A DNA stretch of 64,000 bases, from contig CAWEUI010000013.1 of NCBI GenBank assembly GCA_963812195.1, positions 1-64,000 on the forward strand, written 5' to 3'. This document shows positions 9,019 through 17,071 of this stretch, in pieces (the stretch's first letter is position 1; each line of letters opens with the position of its first letter). The position numbers were made by a program, and so were the translations under genes. The notes beneath the pieces are model-generated. The model saw only the letters and a program-made list of their open reading frames with translations, searched no databases and had not been told where the DNA came from. Source of the DNA: ZC4RG30 sp963812195. Its GTDB lineage: Bacteria; Pseudomonadota; Gammaproteobacteria; Steroidobacterales; Steroidobacteraceae.

Positions 9019-10724
9019 ATGTCATCCCTTCTCTCCGGTGCGCAGATCGTGGTGCGCCTGCTCGAACGCCAGGGCGTGCGCCTGGTCACCGGCTATCCGG
9101 GCGGCGCCATCCTGCCCATCTACGATGCGCTCGGGCAGTCGCGCGCTGATCCGCCATGTGCTGGCGCGCCACGAACAGGGCGCGGGCTTCATCGCGCAGG
9201 GCATGGCGCGCGTGACCGGCACGGCCGGCGGTGTGCCTGGCCTCCTCCGGCCCCAGCGCCACCAATCTGCTCACCGCGATCACCGACGCCAAGCTGGATT
9301 CGATTCCGCTGGTGGCGATCACCGGGCAGGTGCCGACGAGTCAGATCGGCACCGACGCCTTTCAGGAGGTGGACATCTTCGGCATGTCGCTGCCGGTGAC
9401 CAAGCACAACTTCATGGTGCACACCACGGAGGAGCTGCTGCGAGGTGATCCCGCGCGCCTTCGCCATCGCGATGTCCGGCCGGCCCGGGCCGGTGCTCAT
9501 CGACATCCCGAAGGACGTGCAGACGCGCAGCATCGAAGTGGCCGGGTGGCCGGAAGCCGGCAGGCGCGCGCCGCCGACGCCGGCCGATGCCAGATGCGCT
9601 CGGTGAGGCGGCCGCGATGATCGCTGCCGCCGAACGCCCGGTGCTGTACCTCGGCGGCGGCGTGGTCCACAGCGGCGCGGCGCGGCTCGCGGTGCAGCTG
9701 GCCGAGCAGGCAGGGCTGCCGACGGTGCAGACGCTTGATGGCGCTCGGCGTGATGCCGGCGGACCATCCGCTCTTGCTGGGCATGCTGGGCCAGCACGGC
9801 GCGCCGCTGCGCGAACCTGGCGCTGGAGGAGTGCGATCTGCTGATCGCCGTGGGCGCGCGCTTCGATGACCGCGCCACGGGCAAGGTCGCGGCGTTCTGT
9901 CCGCGAGCGCGAAGATCATCCACATCGATATCGACCCGGCCGAGCTGGACAAGATCAAGGCGGCGCATGTGGGCATCACCGCGGATGTGGGCGAGGCGCT
10001 GGCCGCGCTTGCTGCCGTTGGTGCCGCACGATGCGCGCCGCGCATGGCGCGCCCGTGTGCGATGCGCTGAAGGCCGCGCATCCGCAGCCGCTGCCCGGCC
10101 GCGATGACCCGCGCGCGCACTTCGGGTTGATCCGGGCGGTCGCGGCCTGCGTGGGCGAGGACGCCATCGTCACCACCGACGTGGGCCAGCACCAGATGTG
10201 GGTGGCGCAGGGCTACCCGCTCACGCGCCCGCGCCAGTGGCTCACCTCCGGCGGCCTGGGGTCGATGGGCTTCGGCGTGCCCGCGGCCATCGGCGCCGCG
10301 CTGGCCGCGCCCGATCGCACGGTGGTGTGCTTCACCGGCGACGGCTCCATCCTGATGAACATCCAGGAGCTGGTCACCGCCGCCGAAGAGCAGGTCAACG
10401 TGAAGATCGTGCTGATGAACAACGCCGCGCTCGGGCCTGGTGCATCAGCAGCAGACGCTGTTCTACGGCAAGCGGCTGTTCGCCTCCGAGTTCCGCGCCA
10501 AGCCGGACTTCATCGTCGCGGCGCGCGCGCTGGGCATCGGCGCCACGGATCTGGACACGGCCATCGAGCCGCGCACCGCGCTGGCCGAAGCGCTGGCGCG
10601 GCCCGGCCCGTGCCTGATCCACGCCAGCATCGACGCGGCGCAGAAGGTGTTCCCGATGGTGCCGCCGGGGGCGGCCAACCGGGAGATGATCGGGGCGACA
10701 TTTCCTGTGGAAGAGACCACTTAG
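9019..10724 (+). CDS. ilvG: Acetolactate synthase large subunit (biosynthetic), frameshifted
   Basis: Thiamine-diphosphate enzyme that condenses pyruvate with pyruvate or 2-oxobutyrate, the first common step of Val, Leu and Ile synthesis. The start follows a GAAGGAG site. Visible motifs: 'GYPGGAILPIYDAL', the catalytic Glu in 'ARHEQGAGF', 'LASSGPSATNLLTAITDAKL', 'GRPGPVLIDIPKDVQTRSIE', and the cofactor motif 'GDGSILMNIQELVTAA' with the distal NN. Length is about 568 residues once roughly ten shifts are bridged (near 9140, 9233, 9440, 9585, 9740, 9805, 9905, 10015, 10430). No small regulatory subunit gene follows; the next gene is an unrelated HTH protein. The name ilvI would serve equally well. 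Confidence 0.88.
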
Positions 10725-10879
10725 TCGCATCACGAGGCTTGCTCGGAGAGTCGAAGATTTCGGGGCTCATCATGAATCCTTGACTTGACCGAATACGGCT
10801 CTGACGTATAGCCTGTCCATGCTACATTCAAAAGAGAGCATACCTGCCACGGTGCTACGGCAGATTCGCGAGGAGATCG

Positions 10880-11152
10880 ATGGCTAAGACGAAACGCAAT
10901 GTCGGTCGGGAGATCCTTGAAGGCATTCGCGAGATCAAGCGTGGGCAGCACGGGCGCGTGACCAAAGTGCCGCAGATCGCGGACGTCCGCAGGCGCTCCG
11001 GGCTCTCGCAGTCCGAATTCGCCCGGCTCATGGGTGTGTCCGTGCGCACGTTGCAGGAGTGGGAGCAGGGTCGCCGATCACCCTCCGGTGCAGCGAAGAC
11101 CCTCATTCTGGTGGCGGCAAAGCATCCGTCCGCGCTGGCAAGCGTCGCGTAG
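10880..11152 (+). CDS. Orphan antitoxin-like HTH protein
   Basis: A 90-residue protein with ribosome site GAGGAG. It starts 'MAKTKRNVGREILEGIREIK' and carries a Cro/CI-type helix-turn-helix, 'RRRSGLSQSEFARLMGVSVR' and 'TLQEWEQGRRSPSGAAKTLI'. This is the layout of antitoxins that partner RelE/HigB-like toxins, where the toxin gene usually lies just upstream. The 155 bp before it contain no toxin ORF, so it appears orphaned, or it is a plain regulator. Confidence 0.75.
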   Translation: MAKTKRNVGREILEGIREIKRGQHGRVTKVPQIADVRRRSGLSQSEFARLMGVSVRTLQEWEQGRRSPSGAAKTLILVAAKHPSALASVA

Positions 11153-11228
11153 CCGCGCGGGCACCGCCGCCACTGACCGCTTCTGGAGACATTCGCGGCG
11201 CGCGGCGCGCTGGCTCTACTATCACTGC

Positions 11229-12333
11229 ATGCGCCGCCCGACCCGCTCCATGGAGATCCGCCAGGAACGCATCGCCGCGTCACCGCGCTGGGATGGCGAA
11301 CGGTTTCGCAATACGCTCACCACCTCGCGCGGCGATCCGTCCGTGCCCATGCCCAAGCTCAGCGAGTTCCTCTGCGGTGGTGAACGGCGCGTGCCGCTGG
11401 CGCCGCTGCCGACATTGAACCCGCTGGAAACCTGGATGTACCCGCCGCACAGCGGGCTGCGCGCCACCTGGCTGGGGCATTCCACCGTGCTGATGGAGAT
11501 CGACGGCTGGCGCGTGCTGACCGATCCGGTGTGGGGCCAGCGCGCCTCGCCGTCGCGCTGCATGGGCCCAAGCGCTTCCAGCCGGTGCCGGTGCGTCTGC
11601 GGAGCTGCCGCCGCTGGACGCGGTGATGATCTCGCACGATCACTACGACCACCTGGACTACACGCACCGTGCGCGAGCTGCGCCGCTCGCGGTGCCGCAT
11701 CATCACCTCGCTCGGCGTGGGCGCGCACCTGGAGGCGTGGGGCATCGCGCCGGAGCGCATCACCGAGCTGGACTGGTGGGAGGTGCATCGCGTGCCGGGC
11801 ACGGGGTTGTCGTTCACCGCGGCGCCGTCGCAGCACTTCTCGGGGCGCGGCTCAAGGACCGCAACCGCACGCTGTGGTCGTCGATCGTGATCAAGTCCGA
11901 GCACCACAGGGTGTTCTTCAGCGGCGACACCGGGCTGACCGACGAATACCGCGAAATCCGCGAGCGCCTCGGCCCGTTCGATCTGGTGATGCTGGAGATC
12001 GGTGCGTTCCATCCGGCGTGGGGCAACATTCATCTCGGGCCGCGCAATGCGCTGGCCGCCCATGCCTTGCTGGGCGGCGGGCCGTTGCTGCCCATCCACT
12101 GGGCCACGTTCAACCTCGCCCTGCATGCCTGGGACGAACCGGCCGAGACACTGCTGCGGCTGGCGCCGGATGCCGGCGCGGCGTTGCGGCTGCCACGGCT
12201 CGGCGAGCCGTTCGAGCCCATGCACCAGCGCCGCATCGAACCGTGGTGGCGCGGTATCGACGAACGCTCCGGCAAGAAGCCGCGGGCGCGCGCCACACGG
12301 TTGTCGCCGCACGCGCCCTGGCCGCTGGATTAG
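11229..12333 (+). CDS. Metallo-beta-lactamase fold hydrolase, NAPE-PLD/UlaG-like, frameshifted
   Basis: A metal-dependent hydrolase of about 367 residues. The N-terminal part ('RATWLGHSTVLMEIDGWRVL', 'TDPVWGQRASPSR') is the usual first strand set of this branch. The metal motif HxHxDH is present as 'ISHDHYDHLDY', and further ligands lie in 'FFSGDTGLTDEY' and 'LPIHWATFNL'. It resembles the lipid-type N-acyl phosphatidylethanolamine phospholipase D group, but the substrate is unknown. Frame changes near 11565-11600, 11670 and 11850 interrupt it. The start at 11229 gives MRRPTRSMEIRQER. Confidence 0.8.
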
Positions 12334-12342
12334 GCGCGGGCG

Positions 12343-12750
12343 CTATTGCTCCTGCTGACCGCGCCGCAGCCGTTCGAGCTGGCGCCGCTCGCGCTTGTCC
12401 GGCCGATGGTCCGGCCGCGGTCGGGCCATTGCCGCCAGGCGGCGCTGTTCGCGATGGTGCGCGCCACGTTCGGCGCTGGCTGGTGTCTCCGCATAGCAGG
12501 CCTGCGCCTGCGTTGCCGGTCCGCGCCGCGCTGGCAGGGCCAGCACCTGCACCTCGATGGCCCGGTCGGCCAGCGTGATGCTCACCTGCTGGCCCACGCG
12601 CACCTCGCGCGCGGGTTTCACCCGCTCGCCGTCGATCTTCACCTTGCCGCCGGCGACGGCATCGGCGGCCAGCGAGCGCGTCTTGAAGAAGCGCACATGC
12701 CACAGCCACTTGTCGATGCGGTGGCGGTCATCGGGGTCGCGGTCAGCCAT
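12343..12750 (-). CDS. hslR: Heat shock protein 15, S4-domain RNA-binding protein
   Basis: A 135-residue protein with an S4 domain, 'RIDKWLWHVRFFKTRSLAAD', 'AVAGGKVKIDGERVKPAREV', 'RVGQQVSITL', and a basic Arg-rich tail. Hsp15 binds stalled 50S subunits carrying nascent peptidyl-tRNA and helps recycle them. Length and domain layout match HslR. It is convergent with the metallo-hydrolase gene, 9 bp apart, and stands alone. Confidence 0.9.
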   Translation of the reverse strand: MADRDPDDRHRIDKWLWHVRFFKTRSLAADAVAGGKVKIDGERVKPAREVRVGQQVSITLADRAIEVQVLALPARRGPATQAQACYAETPASAERGAHHREQRRLAAMARPRPDHRPDKRERRQLERLRRGQQEQ

Positions 12751-12927
12751 TACGGCAATGGTATTGCAATCCGGTTACCCCGGTTCGCGGCGGCAAAAAG
12801 CGTGTGCCGGAGCTCTTCCCCGGCGCGCAATTCTGCGGCATATTTGCCCCAGACTCATGTGGCGCCAGGCTCAGGTGGGCGGCGGGTGCCGGTTTGAAGC
12901 CCACGGCAACTGAAAGGAGGTGATCCA

Positions 12928-13061
12928 ATGTCTATCTCATACGTTGGTTCGGTCGCGTCTCAACGAGGTATGCGCGCAAGCTGAATGCTACGCGTGCGAC
13001 CGTGTCCAGCGATGGACGCTCCGATGCAGTTGCCGTGCGGATGACCTTGATCCACACGTAA
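12928..13061 (+). CDS. Small ORF with an extended Shine-Dalgarno, one-base frameshift
   Basis: AAAGGAGGTGATCCA at 12913-12927 ends directly at the ATG and is complementary to 15 bases of the 3' end of 16S rRNA. As printed the frame gives MSISYVGSVASQRGMRAS and stops. Restoring one base after ATGTC gives a 44-residue basic peptide: MS, then YLIRWFGRVSTRYARKLNAT, RATVSSDGRSDAVAVRMTLI, HT, stop at 13059-13061. The total of 134 bases is exactly one short of 45 codons. A strong terminator follows 15 bp later, so this is a compact monocistronic unit. Function is unknown; coding potential is inferred from the signals and from the coherent frame. Confidence 0.5.
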
Positions 13062-13076
13062 AAGTGCTCGAGCAGG

Positions 13077-13112
13077 AATGGCGGGATCCGCAAGGGTCCC
13101 GCCATTTTCTTT
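13077..13112 (+). terminator. Rho-independent terminator after the small ORF
   Basis: A perfect 10-bp stem, AATGGCGGGA / TCCCGCCATT, with a loop of ten bases and a trailing TTCTTTT. It closes the small transcription unit at 12928-13061. Confidence 0.85.
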
Positions 13113-13192
13113 TGCCGTGTTCCCCGGGGCACGGTCGGCATCACGCTGGCGCAGCGCCAGTCCAGGCGCCACCTTTCGGCGATAATCAGCCG

Positions 13193-13537
13193 ATGCACAG
13201 GATCTTCCAGATGGCGTTCTCACGGGTCTATCCCGCGCTGGTCAACAAGGCCGTGCGCAAGGGCCGCACGCAGGATGAAGTCGACCAGATCATCCGCTGG
13301 CTGACCGGCTACACCCAGGCCGGGCTGCAAAAGCAGCTCAAGCAGGACAGCACAGTCGAGCAATTCTTCGCCAACGCGCCGGCGCTGAACCCGAAGCGCT
13401 CGCTGATCAAGGGCGTCGTATGCGGTGTGCGCGTGGAAGAGGTGGCGGACCCGCTGATGCGCAAGATCCGCCAGCTCGACAAGCTCATCGATGAGCTGGC
13501 CCGGGGCAAGGCGCTGGACAAGATACTCCGCGCCTGA
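13193..13537 (+). CDS. DUF2200 family protein
   Basis: A 114-residue protein that reads intact: 'MHRIFQMAFSRVYPALVNKA', 'VRKGRTQDEVDQIIRWLTGY', 'LIKGVVCGVRVEEVADPLMR', 'KIRQLDKLIDELARGKALDK'. This matches the conserved bacterial DUF2200 family closely in length and sequence pattern. Function is unknown; no signal peptide or membrane segment. It is flanked by the terminator at 13077 and by a convergent gene, so it is probably monocistronic. Confidence 0.85.
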   Translation: MHRIFQMAFSRVYPALVNKAVRKGRTQDEVDQIIRWLTGYTQAGLQKQLKQDSTVEQFFANAPALNPKRSLIKGVVCGVRVEEVADPLMRKIRQLDKLIDELARGKALDKILRA

Positions 13538-13577
13538 AGAGCATCTTCCGGCGCGGAGCGGTTCGCGGGGGCGCGGC

Positions 13578-13961
13578 CTACTGCGCCAGCGTCTCGGTAT
13601 GCGCCACGCACTTCCAGTTGCCGCCGGTGCGCACCCACGTCGAGGTGTCGTGCATGCGTTGTTCGCCGCCGGCGGGCTTGCCACGATGCGTGACCACCTG
13701 CTTCACGTCGTAGGAGAGGATGGCGGTGGTCTCGCTGGGCAGCAGCACGTCGATGTTGCCGAGCTCGAAGGACTTCAGCTGCATCTCGCCGTTCTTGAGC
13801 AGCTTTCGATAGGCGGCCCGATCGAACTTGCGTGAGCCGCTGGCGCTGATCATCAGTGCCGGCTCCTCGAGCAGTTCCAGCGCGGCATCGGCGTCCTGAA
13901 TTGCCAGTGATTTCCAGAACTTGTGTTCCAGCGTCTTCAGGGTTTCGGTGGTGTTTTCCAT
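13578..13961 (-). CDS. Nuclear transport factor 2-like (SnoaL/DUF4440) protein
   Basis: A 127-residue single-domain protein: 'LEHKFWKSLAIQDADAALEL', 'LEEPALMISASGSRKFDRAA', 'ILSYDVKQVV', 'HDTSTWVRTGGNWKCVAHTE'. The order of one long helix, a short loop and a curved sheet ending in W-x-W-like residues fits the DUF4440/SnoaL-like NTF2 fold. Such proteins are often of unknown substrate. It is divergent from the aldo/keto reductase. Confidence 0.75.
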   Translation of the reverse strand: MENTTETLKTLEHKFWKSLAIQDADAALELLEEPALMISASGSRKFDRAAYRKLLKNGEMQLKSFELGNIDVLLPSETTAILSYDVKQVVTHRGKPAGGEQRMHDTSTWVRTGGNWKCVAHTETLAQ

Positions 13962-14114
13962 GGCTCGTGCTCCTGTGGGTGGGGAACCTCATCCTCGCGC
14001 GGTACAGGATCGAAACAGTCGGCGCGCGGCGAGGCATGTCGTAGGATTCCTCCTAAGGCGCGGCCCCGGGGTGGGAACGGCCGCCAATACAAAGCGAATC
14101 AGGGATCAGTCTCG

Positions 14115-15170
14115 ATGGATTACCGGCAACTCGGCCGCACCGGCATCAATGTCAGCGCGATCGGTCTCGGCACCATGACTTTCGGCGAGCAGAACAGCGA
14201 AGCCGACGGCCACGCGCAGATCGACTACGCCCTGGAGCAGGGGGTGAACCTCATCGACACGGCCGAGATGTACTCGGTGCCGCCACGCTCCGAGACCTAC
14301 GGCGCCACCGAACGCATCGTCGGCACCTGGATAAAGAAGAGTGGCAAGCGCGACCAGGTGGTGCTGGCCACCAAGATCGCCGGTCCCGGCAAGGTGCTGG
14401 GCGTGTCGTGGGTGCGCGGCGGCGACAACCGCCACGATCGCGCCAACATCATCGCGGCGGTGGAAGCCAGCCTCGAGCGGCTGCAGACCGACTACATCGA
14501 CCTCTACCAGCTGCACTGGCCGAGCCGGCCGACCAATCACTTCGGCCGCCTGGGCTATGAACACGTCGAGGAGCCGGCCGCCGCCCAGGCGGTGACCATC
14601 GAGGAAACGCTGGCCGCGCTGGACGAACTGGTCCGCTCGGGCAAGGTGCGCCACATCGGTGTTTCGAACGAAACGCCCTGGGGCGTACATCGCTTCCTGC
14701 AGGTGGCCGAGCAGCTGGGGCAGGCGCGCATCGCCTCCATCCAGAATCCGTACAACCTGCTCAATCGCACCTTCGAAGTCGGCCTGGCGGAGCTGGCGAT
14801 CCGCGAAGACGTGGCGTTGCTGGGCTACTCGCCGCTGGCGTTCGGCGTGCTGTCCGGCAAGTTCCTGAACGGCGCACGGCCGCCCGAGTCCCGCGTGGTG
14901 CGCTGGGCGCGCTTCGGGCGCTACACCAACGAATACGTCGAACCGGCCGTGGCAGCGTACGCGCAAGTGGCGCGCCGCCATGGCCTGACCCTGACGCAGA
15001 TGGCGTTGGCGTTCGCCCGCCAGCAGCGCTTCATGACCAGCACGCTCATCGGCGCGACCACGATGGCGCAGCTGCGCGAGAACCTGGCCAGCGGCGACGT
15101 GCATCTGGACGAGGCGGTGCTGCGCGACATCAACGCCGTGCACCGCGACCATCCCAATCCCTGCCCCTGA
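14115..15170 (+). CDS. Aldo/keto reductase, Tas-like
   Basis: NADPH-dependent oxidoreductase of 351 residues. The start is 'MDYRQLGRTGINVSAIGLGT'. Catalytic motifs are present: 'NLIDTAEMY' with the Asp and Tyr, Lys in 'VLATKIAGPG', and 'LYQLHWP' with the His. The length and the 'SWVRGGDNRHDR' insertion are typical of the Tas branch. The reading frame is intact. Substrate is unknown; it stands before a secreted methyltransferase without obvious coupling. Confidence 0.9.
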   Translation: MDYRQLGRTGINVSAIGLGTMTFGEQNSEADGHAQIDYALEQGVNLIDTAEMYSVPPRSETYGATERIVGTWIKKSGKRDQVVLATKIAGPGKVLGVSWVRGGDNRHDRANIIAAVEASLERLQTDYIDLYQLHWPSRPTNHFGRLGYEHVEEPAAAQAVTIEETLAALDELVRSGKVRHIGVSNETPWGVHRFLQVAEQLGQARIASIQNPYNLLNRTFEVGLAELAIREDVALLGYSPLAFGVLSGKFLNGARPPESRVVRWARFGRYTNEYVEPAVAAYAQVARRHGLTLTQMALAFARQQRFMTSTLIGATTMAQLRENLASGDVHLDEAVLRDINAVHRDHPNPCP

Positions 15171-15238
15171 CTCATAGCCCGTCTGGACAGCGATGCTGCG
15201 ATAGGGCATAAGGCCGCGACAGGCATTCGGGAGGCCGC

Positions 15239-16105
15239 ATGAACAGGATGCTCATGGTGCTGGGTCGCAATGCGCTCACGGCGCTGCTGGTGTGCTCTTC
15301 TTTATGGACACCGGAGATATCCGCGCAGAGCCTGGATGTCGCCACTTCCAGAGCCATCGACGCCGCGCTGGCCGGCTCGCACCGCAGCCCACAGAACAAG
15401 GCGCGCGACCAGTACCGGCATCCGAAGCAGACGCTGGCCTTCTTCGGCCTGCGCTCCGACATGACCGTGGTGGAGATCTGGCCCGGCCCGGGCTGGTACA
15501 CCGAAGTGCTGGCGCCGGTACTGAAGGATCAAGGCAGGCTGTATGCCGCGCAGTACGGGCCGCATGCCATCGCCGACTACCAGCACAAGGAAGATGCCGG
15601 CCTGCTGGCGAAGGCGAAGCAGTACCCGGACGTGTTCGGCAAGGTGCAGTTCACCGCGCTGTGGACGCCGGATGAGCTGGCCATTGCGCCGCCCGGCACG
15701 GCGGACATGGTGGTCACGTTCCGCAACGTGCACAACTGGGTCAATGCCCGCTACAAGCTCGATGCGCCGCAGATGTTCGGCGCGTTCTACACCGCGCTGA
15801 AACCCGGCGGCATCCTGGGCGTGGTCGATCACCGCTGGCCGGATGTGAAAACCGAGGATCCGAACGCGCAGTACGGCTATGTCTCCGAAGAGCGCGTCAT
15901 CGCGCTCGCGCGGGGTGCCGGCTTCGAGTTCGTCGGCCGCTCCGCGGTCAATCGCAACGCGAAGGACGACCATGACCATCCGAACGGCGTGTGGAACCTG
16001 CCGCCGGATGCGCAGGTGAAGGCCGGCGACGACCGGGCCAAGTACGAAGCCATCGGTGAATCCGATCGGATGACGCTGAAGTTCCGCAAGCCTGTGAAGC
16101 CCTGA
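15239..16105 (+). CDS. Exported class I methyltransferase-like protein
   Basis: A 288-residue protein. It starts with a signal peptide ('LTALLVCSSLWTPEISAQ'), so it should act outside the cytoplasm. The core has 'TVVEIWPGPGWYTEVLAPVL', a G-x-G-x-x-like SAM-binding loop, 'MVVTFRNVHNWV' and 'FYTALKPGGILGVVDHRW'. This corresponds to the predicted methyltransferase family with N-terminal signal peptides. An exported SAM-dependent enzyme would lack a SAM supply, so real activity is uncertain. The frame is intact. Confidence 0.8.
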   Translation: MNRMLMVLGRNALTALLVCSSLWTPEISAQSLDVATSRAIDAALAGSHRSPQNKARDQYRHPKQTLAFFGLRSDMTVVEIWPGPGWYTEVLAPVLKDQGRLYAAQYGPHAIADYQHKEDAGLLAKAKQYPDVFGKVQFTALWTPDELAIAPPGTADMVVTFRNVHNWVNARYKLDAPQMFGAFYTALKPGGILGVVDHRWPDVKTEDPNAQYGYVSEERVIALARGAGFEFVGRSAVNRNAKDDHDHPNGVWNLPPDAQVKAGDDRAKYEAIGESDRMTLKFRKPVKP

Positions 16106-16120
16106 CGCGCGGCGCCGCGG

Positions 16121-17071
16121 ATGCTCGATCTCAGTGTCGAACTGCGCTCGCTGCCGGAAGGTGCAGCGCTCGAGCCGGCGCGCGCACAGGCACTGCACCT
16201 GGAGCGGCGCGAAATCTTCTCCGTGCGTCGCGAACTGCTGGTTGCCTTGTACGCGGGCGTGGCCACGCTGATCGCCGGCGTCGGCCTGCTGGTCAAGGCC
16301 AACCTGGATCGCATCGGCCCGCTGGCGCTGCTCGGCGCAATTCTGCTCGCTGCGGCGTTGTGCTACGCGTGGGCACTGCATGTGCGCCGCGCCGGGCGCG
16401 AGCGCTCGCTGGGCGAGGACTACCTGCTGCTGCTTGGCGCGCTGTTGTTCAGCGCCGCGGTGGGCTACGCGGAATATCAGTTTCATCTGTTCGGCATGGC
16501 CTGGTCGCGCCACCTGTTGTGGCTGGCGCTGTGGCATCTGGGCAGCGCCTACTTCTTCGGGTCGCGCCTCGTGCTGTCGGTGGCGTTGACGGCCTTTGCC
16601 GGCTGGGTCGGCGTGCAGACGCGTCTGGGCTCGCTGTTCGATCCCCTGTATCCGGTGCTGGGCGCCGGTTCGCGTGCGCTGACCTGCGCCGTGTTGTTCT
16701 GGTGCGGCAGCCGCCTGCATGTGCGCGAGCCCGGCGAGGGCGGCGGCGGCTTTCATGAGGTGTACAGCCAGTTCGCGGTGAACTTCGCCTTCTGGGGCAC
16801 GCTGGCGCTGTTCGCGGACCCGGACACGCGCTGGTATGGGGTGCCGTTGCTGGTGGTGCTGGTGTGGTTCGTGGCGCGCATGGGCCTGGCCGAGCGTCGC
16901 GAAAGCTACGTGCTCTATGCGGTGGGCTACGGCACCGTGGGGCTGGTGTGGCTGGAGGCGCTGCTGCTGGGCAGTTATGTGGCGGCTTCCGGGCTCGGCC
17001 TGCTCACCGTGATCGGCGCCATCGTGCTGCTGCTGCGCCTGCGCGCCAGGCTGAAGGAATCCACCGCGTGA
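16121..17071 (+). CDS. DUF2157-like multi-spanning membrane protein
   Basis: A 316-residue integral membrane protein with about nine hydrophobic helices after a soluble N-terminus 'LPEGAALEPARAQALHLERR'. Segments include 'LVALYAGVATLIAGVGLLV', 'LGAILLAAALCYAWAL' and 'LLTVIGAIVLLLRL'. The layout fits the DUF2157 group. Its stop overlaps the GTG start of the next membrane protein (17068-17071), so the two are coupled and probably form a complex. Function is unknown. Confidence 0.65.
   Translation: MLDLSVELRSLPEGAALEPARAQALHLERREIFSVRRELLVALYAGVATLIAGVGLLVKANLDRIGPLALLGAILLAAALCYAWALHVRRAGRERSLGEDYLLLLGALLFSAAVGYAEYQFHLFGMAWSRHLLWLALWHLGSAYFFGSRLVLSVALTAFAGWVGVQTRLGSLFDPLYPVLGAGSRALTCAVLFWCGSRLHVREPGEGGGGFHEVYSQFAVNFAFWGTLALFADPDTRWYGVPLLVVLVWFVARMGLAERRESYVLYAVGYGTVGLVWLEALLLGSYVAASGLGLLTVIGAIVLLLRLRARLKESTA

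Larger units (their letters stand above)
8805..9139 (+). repeat. Direct repeat copy B: ilv leader, attenuator and first codons of ilvG
   Basis: Partner of copy A at 7311-7642. Here the repeat runs into the complete acetolactate synthase gene, so this is the functional arrangement. The leader-peptide codons differ from copy A in many places while keeping Val/Leu content, whereas the flanks are nearly identical. Confidence 0.85.

Noticed and set aside
7311..9139. An insertion sequence as cause of the ilv duplication
   Set aside because: There is no transposase and no terminal inverted repeats at the borders; the repeats are pieces of the ilv locus itself.
12928..12984. The 18-residue peptide read without frame correction
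   Set aside because: The continuation in the neighbouring frame is long, coherent and ends just before a terminator, so a one-base error is more likely than an 18-residue product.
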